From NCBI GenBank assembly GCA_045534445.1, contig JAZSJQ010000102.1, positions 1 through 5,275 of the forward strand: DNA of 5,275 nucleotides, given 5' to 3'. Below the pieces are notes generated by a model, which worked only from the letters and a program-made list of their open reading frames with translations, was not told the origin of the DNA and did not search any database. A program made the position numbers and the translations under genes. Position 1 is the stretch's first letter; each line of letters starts with the position of its first letter. Below, in pieces: positions 1 to 5,275 of this stretch. The stretch is from JAISGQ01 sp045534445 (GTDB taxonomy: Bacteria; Bacillota; Clostridia; Oscillospirales; Acutalibacteraceae).

Positions 1-10
1 CATACACTCA

Positions 11-271
11 TCAACCTGTCGCACTCTCTCCTTTATACTTCCTCCTCGTTGCCTCACCGCCGCGGATATGCCGCTGAGCCTTGTTTTTCTCCAGGACGCA
101 TTTGACATCTTCGTACAGCGCAAGGTCAATCCCCCTCAGCCGCTCGGAAACATCTTTATGCACTGTGGACTTTGATATTCCGAATTTCTTTGCTGCACTG
201 CGCACTGTTGCGCCGCTTTCGACTATGTATTCGCCGAGCTCGATGGCTCGGGCCTCTGTGCTTGTTTTCAC
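11..271 (-). CDS. spoIIID: Sporulation transcriptional regulator SpoIIID
   Basis: An 86-residue DNA-binding protein. In the known family, SpoIIID acts in the mother cell during sporulation, switching sigma-E-dependent genes on or off and helping the change to sigma-K. Seen here: a helix-turn-helix at about residues 22-45 with the family core KKFGISKSTVHKD, and a basic C-terminal patch at residues 67-80 containing RHIRGGEATRRKYK. Both match my memory of B. subtilis SpoIIID almost residue for residue, and the length is close to its 93 residues, so the gene looks complete. The start codon is GTG (bases 269-271 read in reverse), supported by a strong purine-rich ribosome binding site about 7 nt upstream; the nearest upstream ATG (295-297) is out of frame. 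The stop is TGA at 11-13. It is divergent from the adhesin gene. Function by homology is near certain; its targets in this organism are not known. Confidence 0.95.
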   Translation of the reverse strand: MKTSTEARAIELGEYIVESGATVRSAAKKFGISKSTVHKDVSERLRGIDLALYEDVKCVLEKNKAQRHIRGGEATRRKYKGESATG

Positions 272-276
272 TGCTG

Positions 277-287
277 CTCTCCCCTTT
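277..287 (-). promoter_or_regulatory. Ribosome binding site of spoIIID
   Basis: On the minus strand this reads AAAGGGGAGAG, followed by about 7 nt and then GTG. It is the only good Shine-Dalgarno sequence near the 5' end, and it decides for the GTG start at 271 rather than an ATG further upstream. Confidence 0.8.
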
Positions 288-306
288 GCGATAACATGGT
301 TGGTTC

Positions 307-335
307 ATGTATATGCGGAGAAATGAGGTAATAGT
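307..335 (-). promoter_or_regulatory. Candidate sigma-E-like promoter of spoIIID
   Basis: On the minus strand an ACTATTA element (329-335) is followed by about 13-14 nt and CATATACAT (307-315). This resembles the B. subtilis sigma-E pattern (an ATATT-type -35, a CATACAAT-type -10). Transcription would begin near position 300, giving a leader just long enough for the ribosome binding site. Sigma-E control of spoIIID is established in Bacillus; the match here is only approximate, especially at -35. Confidence 0.3.
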
Positions 336-344
336 AGAACAGAC
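335..344 (+). promoter_or_regulatory. Possible SpoIIID binding site upstream of spoIIID
   Basis: TAGAACAGAC fits all specified positions of the B. subtilis SpoIIID consensus WWRRACARNY. It abuts the candidate -35 of spoIIID, a place suited to autoregulation, which is known for B. subtilis spoIIID. The motif is short and degenerate: one chance match in a 400-bp intergenic region would not be surprising. Confidence 0.35.
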
Positions 345-495
345 AGCATAATAAGAGCAATATAAACTTCAGCTAGTCCCCAACACCAAGCAGAAATAAA
401 ACGTCCTTACTCTTTATTATTTATCTTGCTGCATGAAGAGATTTCGTTATTCTGTCGGTTATATTTTCTTTTTTGTAAAATATCTATACATTTGT

Positions 496-514
496 TAGAA
501 TTTATTAAATTCTA
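496..514. promoter_or_regulatory. Perfect 19-bp palindrome, candidate operator
   Basis: TAGAATTTA-T-TAAATTCTA is a perfect inverted repeat with 9-bp arms around a single central base. It ends immediately before the -35 hexamer (515-520) of the adhesin promoter. That placement and symmetry suit a dimeric regulator binding site, either an activator directly upstream of -35 or a repressor. The protein is unknown. AT-richness makes palindromes somewhat likelier by chance, but 9-bp perfect arms at this spot are still notable. Confidence 0.5.
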
Positions 515-542
515 TTTACTTTCTTGAAGAATATAGTATAAT
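515..542 (+). promoter_or_regulatory. Sigma-A-type promoter of the adhesin gene
   Basis: TTTACT (515-520, 4 of 6 to TTGACA) is followed by 16 nt and a perfect TATAAT (537-542), with AT-rich DNA upstream. The predicted start near 550 leaves a leader of about 120 nt before the ATG at 673. This is the best vegetative promoter in the intergenic region. Confidence 0.6.
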
Positions 543-599
543 ATAAGCAATAAAAGATGTGATATCAACCGTCTGTTCGCATCAAAAGAAAATTTCAGG

Positions 600-609
600 T
601 TGAACAATT
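600..609 (+). promoter_or_regulatory. Possible SpoIIID binding site in adhesin leader
   Basis: TTGAACAATT fits every specified position of the SpoIIID consensus WWRRACARNY. It lies about 50 bp downstream of the predicted transcription start, where binding would be expected to block elongation or initiation. It overlaps the 3' arm of the weak leader stem (598-603). The evidence is the motif alone. Confidence 0.3.
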
Positions 610-660
610 TATGGAAATCCCTTTGATTTTGTGTATTGTATATATTGAGGGGAATATAGT

Positions 661-665
661 GGAGG
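661..665 (+). promoter_or_regulatory. Ribosome binding site of the adhesin gene
   Basis: GGAGG with a 7-nt spacer to the ATG at 673. It fixes the start, which is also directly followed by a good signal peptide. Confidence 0.85.
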
Positions 666-672
666 TAATATC

Positions 673-804
673 ATGAGTAGGTTTATAAACGGCTTAACGC
701 CAAAACAGGAAAAATTCTATAGAGGCATTGGTGCAATAATGCTGGTGATGTCAATGATTATGGGTCTGTTTGCAGGGCCGTTCTCATTCAATTCGGTTTA
801 TGCG
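673..804 (+). other. Signal peptide region of the adhesin
   Basis: Residues 1-44: a charged N-region (KQEKFYR), a hydrophobic core GIGAIMLVMSMIMGLFAG, and an A-x-A-like cleavage context (SVYA|QE). It is longer than the usual 25-30 residues because of an extended N-region of about 17 residues, as is common in Gram-positive wall proteins. This directs Sec export. Confidence 0.85.
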
Positions 805-3800
805 CAGGAGATTTCCGCAGATGCCGCTGAAAACAAAATTATTCAGCTTGTCGCCGTAAAAAACTGGATCGGCTATCCTTCCACCGAACCGGTAACCTAT
901 AACATTCAGATGAACGGAGAAACAATAAACACCGTTCAGCAGGTCATGGGCAGCGGAGAACAGGTATCTGTCAATCCCGCCGATACTACGTTGTATATGT
1001 ACGCAGATGACGACACGCCTAATATCTATACCGTAGTCGAATCCGGCATCGATGGTTACATATCAACTGATGCAAGTGTCGATTTTGTTGACAGCGACAC
1101 AGTAATTCAGTACATCTACACTTTTACAAGTGTTCAGATGGATGCTGCAAAGGGTCATATTGCAGCTGAAGTTCAGATCCAGTCTCAAGGAGAAGCCGCA
1201 CCCGTTTCCGATGTTTTCTATATTTCTCTCTTTGATGCTGAAGGAAACCTCGTGGAAACCAAATCCGCTGTTCTTAACAATGCGGCAGAAAAAAGGGTTG
1301 TGTTTGCAAATCTTGCACCCGGAGAATATACAGTCAGGGAAACTCAGGCAGACGGCAGTGATCTTCCCGCAAGCTTCGGTTATTCTGTAACCGATCCCGT
1401 CGATGTAACTGTCGCCGCAGGTAATATTTCCTCTGCTCCTATTATCAACTCTCTCATTCAGGTGAATGCAAACATCCGCCTCTATGTTATAGATTCTTCA
1501 GGTAATTTTATCGGCTATGATGCAGAATTCGGACTTTACAACGCAGATACAGATGTGCAGATAGCTGCTGTATCGGTTCCTGAATGTGTTGAATTTGCAG
1601 AATTCAGCAATCTGCCCATAGGAAACTACTACATTCAGGAAAATGTTGCTCCTGCAGGCTTTGCTGCGGATAATACAAAATATTATTTTTCGGTAACTGC
1701 TGAAAATGATGGAGAAACAATCGATATTGCTCATATCAATTCTCCTGACGGCGAGGAGCAGACACCCATTTTTATTCATGATGAAGGCACTGCAACCATC
1801 AAACTTATCAAAGTTGACAGCGAAGATGGTCAGCCTTTGTGCGGCGCAGAATACTGCCTTTATAAGGATGGGGAACCCGTCAGGGATACTCCTTATATTA
1901 CAGACGTAAACGGTGAAATTGTTATCCACAATGCAGGCTGGGGCTCTTATGAGTTTGAAGAAAGCACCGCCCCCGACGGCTATCTCCTCAATGAAACTGT
2001 TCGCGATCAGTTTATAGGAAATTACGGCGGATCTAATGAGTACACCATTACAGTTTTGGGCGAAAAAGATCCTGACGCCTTTAAACCCAACCCCGAAAAT
2101 CTTGTATCGACGCTCGAAATGCATGATAAAAACGGAAGTGATCAGTGCGAAAGACTTACAGAGGGTGATGAGCTTACTCTTGTTATCACAATCGAAAACC
2201 CAAGCCGAGTTCCGATAGAGGACGTTCCCGTAGAACTTTTCATCAGCCCTGATACAGCTACATTCAAGGATTGCAGTGAGGGTGAATTTATTGATGAAGA
2301 ATATTTCTTCACAACCATTCCGTCGATTGACAGCGGAGAAACCGTTCAGGTTACTGTAACCGTTGAGGTTGACAGAATCAATCGTGAGGACTATGAATCT
2401 GCAATCGCTGCCATAGCTAATGTTGCAGGTTTCGATACTAACGACTGCCTGACAATGGCATACATCGGTGAACTCGTTATCCATTATGTTGACGAAGATG
2501 GAAATGATGTGGCAGACGAAGTAACACATTATGCCTACCCCGGAGATGACTACGGTCCCCTTACCGCAGTTGACGTGCCCGGTTATAAACTGTTGAAAAC
2601 AAAAGGTCCTTTAAGTTACAAGTTTGTCCAAGGAAAAATAGATGTATCTTTCGTATATCAGCCATACACCACCTCTCTTACTATATCTGCCGAAACTGTC
2701 AGCGGAGCGCTTAATCTCCCTGATGTTGAGTTTGAAGTGTATAAGGACGGAGAGCTCTACGGAACATATATAACCGATTCTAACGGCAATATTGTTATAG
2801 AGAATGTGCCTCTCGGAACATATACACTCAGAGAGGTAACTCCTCCCGCAGGTTATCTGGAAGCAATTACCCCTGAAAGCACACATTTCGCAGTGATTAC
2901 ACCTGACGAACCCGACGGAGTAATCGTCGTAAAGCATGAACGCGAACTTCTGAGAAGTTATACCGCAAATGTTCTTGCAAGCACTACCGGTGAAGATGAC
3001 GATTGGCACGAAGAGCTTACTGTTCCCGCCGGAACAAAGGTATTCTTCAAGGTTCAGATCACCAACAACGGTGAAGCCAATATCAATCTCGGTTCACTTA
3101 TTATAACCGATCTTCTTTACCTCAACGAAGAAATCATAAACACCGATTTCTGGGATACACAATCCAACCCTGTACTCCTTACCGGAAATCTTGCGCCTTT
3201 AGAAACATGGGAAAGCGGCATTATGAGCTATGATACCGATGCTTCTCTGACAGAAGACGATATTTACAAGAATTGGATTGACATTGGCGGATATACCGAC
3301 ACCGCTGTGATTAATCTCGCAGCAGCACCCGAGGAGAAGGTCGCAGATATTACAATAACAAACACCGCAGCAGTTGATACTGCAAAGCCCGGCGATAATA
3401 TTGTATATATTGTTACTGTAACCAATACCGGCGATGTAGAAATTCATAATGCGGTAATCAAGAGCAACCTGGGCGGCCGCTGGATTATAGATTCTCCCGA
3501 TGATAATATTATCATCACTGAGGACGGCGATATTAAAATCGGTACGGTCCCGAAAAACGGTGAGCCTATTTTCTTGAAATACGTATTCACCGTTCCCGCT
3601 GATGCAGAAATTGACAGCTATATAGACAACGATATCACAGTTGATGCAGACGAAATTTCCGACAAGGATATTGCTTCTGTCAAGGTTAATAATCCGGTTT
3701 CCGACAGCGACGCCCCCGAAGATACCACTTCCGACAGCGACGCCCCCGAAGATACCACTTCCGACAGTGATGCTCCCGAGGATACCACTTCCGACAGCGA

Positions 3801-4488
3801 TGCTCCTGAAAATATCACTTCTGATACCGATATTCCTGTACCTGACGCTGATGAGGATGACGAAGACGAAAAAAACAACAACGCCAAACCCAGTGCCGGT
3901 AATAATGTGCCCGAACATAAAGATGCTCCGGCTTATACCGTACGAAAGGTTGCTAATGTAACCTCTGCTGAACCCGGAGATACTGTTTATTACACAATTA
4001 TTGTTACAAATACAGGAAACTGCACGTTGTCCGATGTTGATGTAGCTGATACAACATTAGGCTGGTCTGTTAAAATCCCCAAGCTCGAAACAGGCAAAAC
4101 ATGGACGTCTCCCGACGGCGCTCTGAAGTATGTTGTTCCTGCGGATGCAACCGGAGAATTCAGAAACATTGTTACTGTAGATAACGAAAAGGTTGAAAAG
4201 GTAAGCGAATCCTTCACTGTGCGTGTTCTCGGTGCATCTGCCGGCGGCAGCGGCAACAGTGGTAACAATAACACTGTTGTCAAAAATACCAATAATGGCA
4301 GCAGCGGCAACAAGAATACTTACAATACAGTACAAGGCTACGGCCCGAGTACAGGTGACGATTCTGCAAAAGTCGTTACCGCTGTCAGCATCGCAATGTT
4401 TGTTTCCGGTGCGGCGCTTCTGATAATGATCCCTTACATGGTGCGCCGCCGTCGTTGCAGTTCACCTCAGGACTCGGCCGACCAATAG
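673..4488 (+). CDS. Giant wall-anchored surface protein, SpaA/Cna-B, MucBP and DUF11 domains
   Basis: A 1271-residue secreted, probably sortase-anchored adhesin. Visible architecture: signal peptide 1-44 (hydrophobic core about 18-36, likely cut at VYA|QE); Cna-B-like domain about 56-152 (VKNW, YTVVE); SpaA-like domains about 158-258 (YTVRE), 262-357 (YYIQENVAPAGF) and 371-465 (IKLIKVDSEDGQPL, EESTAPDGY); DUF11/CARDB-like 477-595; MucBP-like 600-664 (IHYVDEDGND to VSFVYQP); SpaA-like 666-755 (YTLREVTPPAGY); DUF11-like about 758-880; DUF11 about 889-1008 (KPGDNIVYIVTVTNTGD); acidic repeats 1010-1049 and linker; DUF11 1087-1187 (EPGDTVYYTIIVTNTGN); Gly/Asn stalk; GPSTG sorting signal 1224-1228, membrane span 1234-1256, RRRR. 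Known of these families: SpaA/Cna-B modules form rigid stalks in pilins and adhesins, and MucBP modules occur in mucus-binding proteins. Binding to host mucus or glycans is inferred, not shown. It appears monocistronic. It could instead be a large minor pilin, but no pilin or sortase gene is adjacent. I know no gene symbol for it. Confidence 0.9.
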   Translation: MSRFINGLTPKQEKFYRGIGAIMLVMSMIMGLFAGPFSFNSVYAQEISADAAENKIIQLVAVKNWIGYPSTEPVTYNIQMNGETINTVQQVMGSGEQVSVNPADTTLYMYADDDTPNIYTVVESGIDGYISTDASVDFVDSDTVIQYIYTFTSVQMDAAKGHIAAEVQIQSQGEAAPVSDVFYISLFDAEGNLVETKSAVLNNAAEKRVVFANLAPGEYTVRETQADGSDLPASFGYSVTDPVDVTVAAGNISSAPIINSLIQVNANIRLYVIDSSGNFIGYDAEFGLYNADTDVQIAAVSVPECVEFAEFSNLPIGNYYIQENVAPAGFAADNTKYYFSVTAENDGETIDIAHINSPDGEEQTPIFIHDEGTATIKLIKVDSEDGQPLCGAEYCLYKDGEPVRDTPYITDVNGEIVIHNAGWGSYEFEESTAPDGYLLNETVRDQFIGNYGGSNEYTITVLGEKDPDAFKPNPENLVSTLEMHDKNGSDQCERLTEGDELTLVITIENPSRVPIEDVPVELFISPDTATFKDCSEGEFIDEEYFFTTIPSIDSGETVQVTVTVEVDRINREDYESAIAAIANVAGFDTNDCLTMAYIGELVIHYVDEDGNDVADEVTHYAYPGDDYGPLTAVDVPGYKLLKTKGPLSYKFVQGKIDVSFVYQPYTTSLTISAETVSGALNLPDVEFEVYKDGELYGTYITDSNGNIVIENVPLGTYTLREVTPPAGYLEAITPESTHFAVITPDEPDGVIVVKHERELLRSYTANVLASTTGEDDDWHEELTVPAGTKVFFKVQITNNGEANINLGSLIITDLLYLNEEIINTDFWDTQSNPVLLTGNLAPLETWESGIMSYDTDASLTEDDIYKNWIDIGGYTDTAVINLAAAPEEKVADITITNTAAVDTAKPGDNIVYIVTVTNTGDVEIHNAVIKSNLGGRWIIDSPDDNIIITEDGDIKIGTVPKNGEPIFLKYVFTVPADAEIDSYIDNDITVDADEISDKDIASVKVNNPVSDSDAPEDTTSDSDAPEDTTSDSDAPEDTTSDSDAPENITSDTDIPVPDADEDDEDEKNNNAKPSAGNNVPEHKDAPAYTVRKVANVTSAEPGDTVYYTIIVTNTGNCTLSDVDVADTTLGWSVKIPKLETGKTWTSPDGALKYVVPADATGEFRNIVTVDNEKVEKVSESFTVRVLGASAGGSGNSGNNNTVVKNTNNGSSGNKNTYNTVQGYGPSTGDDSAKVVTAVSIAMFVSGAALLIMIPYMVRRRRCSSPQDSADQ
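3700..3819 (+). repeat. Four tandem 30-bp repeats encoding SDSDAPEDTT
   Basis: Units at 3700-3729, 3730-3759, 3760-3789 and 3790-3819 encode SDSDAPEDTT three times and then SDSDAPENIT, followed by a decayed start of a fifth unit (SDTDIP, 3820-3837). Units 1 and 2 are identical in DNA. Unit 3 differs from them by four third-position, synonymous changes. The peptide forms an acidic flexible spacer between DUF11 domains and runs into a Glu/Asp-rich stretch (DADEDDEDE). Such in-frame tandem units can change in number by replication slippage. Confidence 0.95.
4342..4455 (+). other. C-terminal sorting signal, GPSTGD variant
   Basis: Encodes GPSTGDDS (from residue 1224), a hydrophobic segment of about 23 residues (1234-1256) and RRRR (1258-1261). 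This is the tripartite layout of a sortase substrate, with an xPxTGD motif in place of LPXTG, as often seen in gut Clostridia. A further ten residues (CSSPQDSADQ) follow the arginines, a longer tail than usual. No sortase gene lies in the window. Confidence 0.75.
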
Positions 4489-4640
4489 TTGCGAGACTTT
4501 CTCTGCGGAGCATATATTCACCCCCTGTGATAATATCTCCATTTTTACAAAAGAGAATCTTTTCAACCATGCCATATTGGCGGATTATTATCTGAAAGGA
4601 AACAAGCAATAATCAGCTTAAAATCGAACAAATAAAGTCA
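4489..4640. other. Spacer between adhesin gene and IS element
   Basis: About 150 bp without a credible gene. Only weak stems are present: GCGAGA/TCTC-GC just after the adhesin stop (about 4493-4507), AAAAGA/TCTTTT (about 4549-4563) and GCCA/TGGC (about 4571-4581). None has a following T-run, so no intrinsic terminator can be called here. The IS target site should lie in or near its right part. Confidence 0.6.
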
Positions 4641-4665
4641 AAACCACCGGCTTAGCCGGTGGTTT
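4641..4665. terminator. Perfect hairpin at IS right end, possible two-way terminator
   Basis: AAACCACCGGCT (4641-4652), one T, then AGCCGGTGGTTT (4654-4665): perfectly complementary 12-nt arms, in practice an 11-bp stem with a TTA loop. In IS200/IS605 biology such a hairpin is the single-stranded feature bound by TnpA. It may also stop transcripts, but the T-run is short on both strands (TTT then GAG on plus; TTTT then GAC on minus), so terminator strength is uncertain. It is the only strong hairpin downstream of the adhesin gene. Confidence 0.6.
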
Positions 4666-4667
4666 GA

Positions 4668-4772
4668 GAAAGCCCTAGAAGGGCATGATACTGGCGGCGC
4701 TACACGCGCTCTGAAAAGACCGCCAATCGCAGAACATTTACAAGCAGTCGCCCCTCATCCGGCGGCTATTTT
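4668..4772 (-). other. Structured non-coding stretch between tnpA and right-end hairpin
   Basis: About 105 bp with several nested stems and no ORF. GCCC (4672-4675) pairs with GGGC (4681-4684). TGGCGG (4692-4697) pairs with CCGCCA (4720-4725) and encloses a smaller GCGC/GCGC stem (4697-4700 with 4706-4709, sharing one base with the outer stem). Together with the 4641-4665 hairpin this resembles a folded RNA or a multi-hairpin single-strand transposon end. On the minus strand it would be the 3' untranslated part of the tnpA transcript. Its identity is unknown; an omegaRNA-like relic or a conserved right-end structure are the main options. Confidence 0.45.
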
Positions 4773-5252
4773 TTATCTGCTCTCTTTTGTCGGCTCACCC
4801 GTGAACGGGTCAATGTATTCTCTCAAAGACATTTGTCCTGCAAGTCGATCCTCTTGAAGCTAATTCTGTATGTACTTTGCTATTGCAGTTTTGTTGCGTC
4901 CTACCGTATCAACATAGTATCCTCTGCACCAAAAATGTCTGTTTCCATACCTGTATTTCAAGTGGGCAAATCTATCAAAAATCATCAAGCTGCTTTTGCC
5001 TTTCAATATACCCATAAACCTTGAGACACTCATTTCGGGCGGTATACTCACAAGCATATGTATATGGTCAGGACACGCATTTGCTTCAATGATTTCTACA
5101 TCATATCTTCTGCAAATCTCTCTTAATATTTTTCCTATTTCTGCGCGGTACTTTCCATATATCGCTTGTCTTCTATACTTTGGTGCGAAAACTATATGAT
5201 ATTGACATCTCCATTTCGTATGTGCTAAACTTCCTATGTCGTTGTTTTTCAT
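4773..5252 (-). pseudogene. tnpA: IS200-type Y1 transposase TnpA, broken by in-frame amber stop
   Basis: TnpA of this family cuts and joins single-stranded transposon ends using an HUH motif and one tyrosine. Seen here: the N-terminal family signature (CQYHIVFAPKYRRQ, residues 16-29), the HUH motif as H63-I-H65 in CPDHIHMLVSIPP, LKGKSSLMIFDR (residues 83-94), RHFWCRGYYVDTVG (105-118), and the expected nucleophile Y127 in KYIQN. A TAG (4860-4862) ends the frame at codon 131. Beyond it the same frame continues with the normal family tail, LQEDRLAGQMSLREYIDPFTG and onward, to a proper TAA at 4773-4775. The intact gene would thus be about 159 residues. The family usually has Gln at codon 131 (YIxxQ), so one C-to-T change explains the stop. 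The start ATG at 5252 has a strong ribosome binding site. The 130-residue product is probably inactive unless the stop is read through or is a sequencing error. Confidence 0.85.
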
Positions 5253-5259
5253 TTCAACG

Positions 5260-5267
5260 CCTCCCTA
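5260..5267 (-). promoter_or_regulatory. Ribosome binding site of tnpA
   Basis: On the minus strand TAGGGAGG, then 7 nt, then ATG. It supports the start at 5252. No promoter or left-end hairpin can be judged because the window ends 23 bp upstream of the start. Confidence 0.75.
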
Positions 5268-5275
5268 TGATTTTT

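Larger units (their letters stand above)
272..672. other. Divergent spoIIID / adhesin intergenic region
   Basis: About 400 bp with no supportable gene on either strand. The spoIIID-proximal side carries its ribosome binding site, a candidate sigma-E-like promoter and a SpoIIID-type box. The middle (about 345-495) is AT-rich and shows only a loose inverted repeat, ATATTTT (461-467) against AAAATAT (477-483), with a 9-nt spacer. The right side holds the 19-bp palindrome, the adhesin promoter and a leader of about 120 nt. In the leader, TCAACC (565-570) can pair with GGTTGA (598-603), but I recognise no riboswitch class. No tRNA, terminator or small ORF with a convincing ribosome binding site was seen. 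Confidence 0.7.
4641..5275 (-). mobile_element. IS200/IS605-family element, tnpA-only, left end outside window
   Basis: Contains a Y1-type tnpA, a structured non-coding stretch and a strong hairpin about 110 bp beyond the tnpA reading frame. Elements of this family have no terminal inverted repeats and do not duplicate their target; their ends are sub-terminal hairpins. The 4641-4665 hairpin fits a right end. The left end lies beyond 5275, since only 23 bp upstream of tnpA are present. The exact right junction is not resolved and could lie up to some tens of bp below 4641. No tnpB is seen, so this is the IS200 group or a tnpB-less derivative. Confidence 0.75.

Noticed and set aside
550..672. 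The adhesin leader considered as a riboswitch or attenuator
   Set aside because: Only a 6-bp TCAACC/GGTTGA stem is evident, with no recognised aptamer motif and no terminator hairpin with T-run.
1498..2529. A 343-codon open frame on the minus strand, opposite the adhesin
   Set aside because: It lies wholly antisense to a clearly real coding region, has Cys/Ile/Phe-rich low-information protein sequence, no family resemblance and no ribosome binding site. It arises from the codon bias of the true gene.
3700..3837. 30-bp repeats considered as a CRISPR array
   Set aside because: The units are contiguous without spacers and in frame inside a coding sequence, with protein-level conservation.
3199..3918. 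A 239-codon minus-strand frame with repeated GSGIFGG-like peptide
   Set aside because: The repeats are only the antisense reading of the SDSDAPEDTT units. There are no independent signs of coding.
4490..4565. Weak stems after the adhesin stop considered as an intrinsic terminator
   Set aside because: Stems are short or bulged and no T-run follows. The IS-end hairpin at 4641-4665 is the better candidate.
4385..4609. A 74-codon minus-strand frame between the adhesin and the IS
   Set aside because: It begins with TTG, has no ribosome binding site, overlaps the end of the adhesin gene antisense and resembles nothing I know.
4600..5275. Terminal inverted repeats and target duplications flanking the IS
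   Set aside because: None was seen, and none is expected for the IS200/IS605 family; the left end is also outside the window.

Overview
The window comes from a spore-forming Firmicute, most likely a gut-type clostridium of the Ruminococcaceae/Oscillospiraceae kind. That placement is an inference from three things: a textbook SpoIIID regulator, a large wall-anchored adhesin with a non-LPXTG (xPxTGD) sorting signal, and an IS200-type transposase of the form common in gut Clostridia. No rRNA or other taxonomic marker is present, so genus is not fixed.

Layout. Positions 11-271 (minus strand) hold a complete spoIIID with a GTG start. Positions 272-672 are a divergent intergenic region of about 400 bp. 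It carries a candidate sigma-E-like promoter for spoIIID, a vegetative-type promoter for the rightward gene, a perfect 19-bp palindrome against that promoter's -35, and two exact matches to the B. subtilis SpoIIID box, one on each side. Positions 673-4488 (plus strand) encode a 1271-residue secreted surface protein. In order it has a signal peptide, a Cna-B-like domain, SpaA-like domains, a DUF11/CARDB-like domain, a MucBP domain, another SpaA-like domain, two DUF11-like domains, an acidic 4 x 10-residue repeat linker, a last DUF11 domain, a Gly/Asn-rich stalk and a C-terminal sorting signal. Positions 4489-4640 are a short spacer without a clear terminator. From about 4641 to the right edge lies an IS200/IS605-family element on the minus strand. 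It has a strong terminal hairpin, a highly structured non-coding stretch, and a tnpA interrupted by one in-frame amber codon exactly where the family has a conserved glutamine.

How the parts relate. spoIIID and the adhesin gene are divergently transcribed and could share control, because SpoIIID-type sites fall in both upstream regions; this is a hypothesis from motif matching only. The IS lies downstream of and convergent with the adhesin gene, and its end hairpin may serve both genes as a transcription stop. The points most worth following up are the position of the tnpA stop, the structured right end of a tnpA-only element, the operator-like palindrome, and the near-identical repeats in the adhesin.
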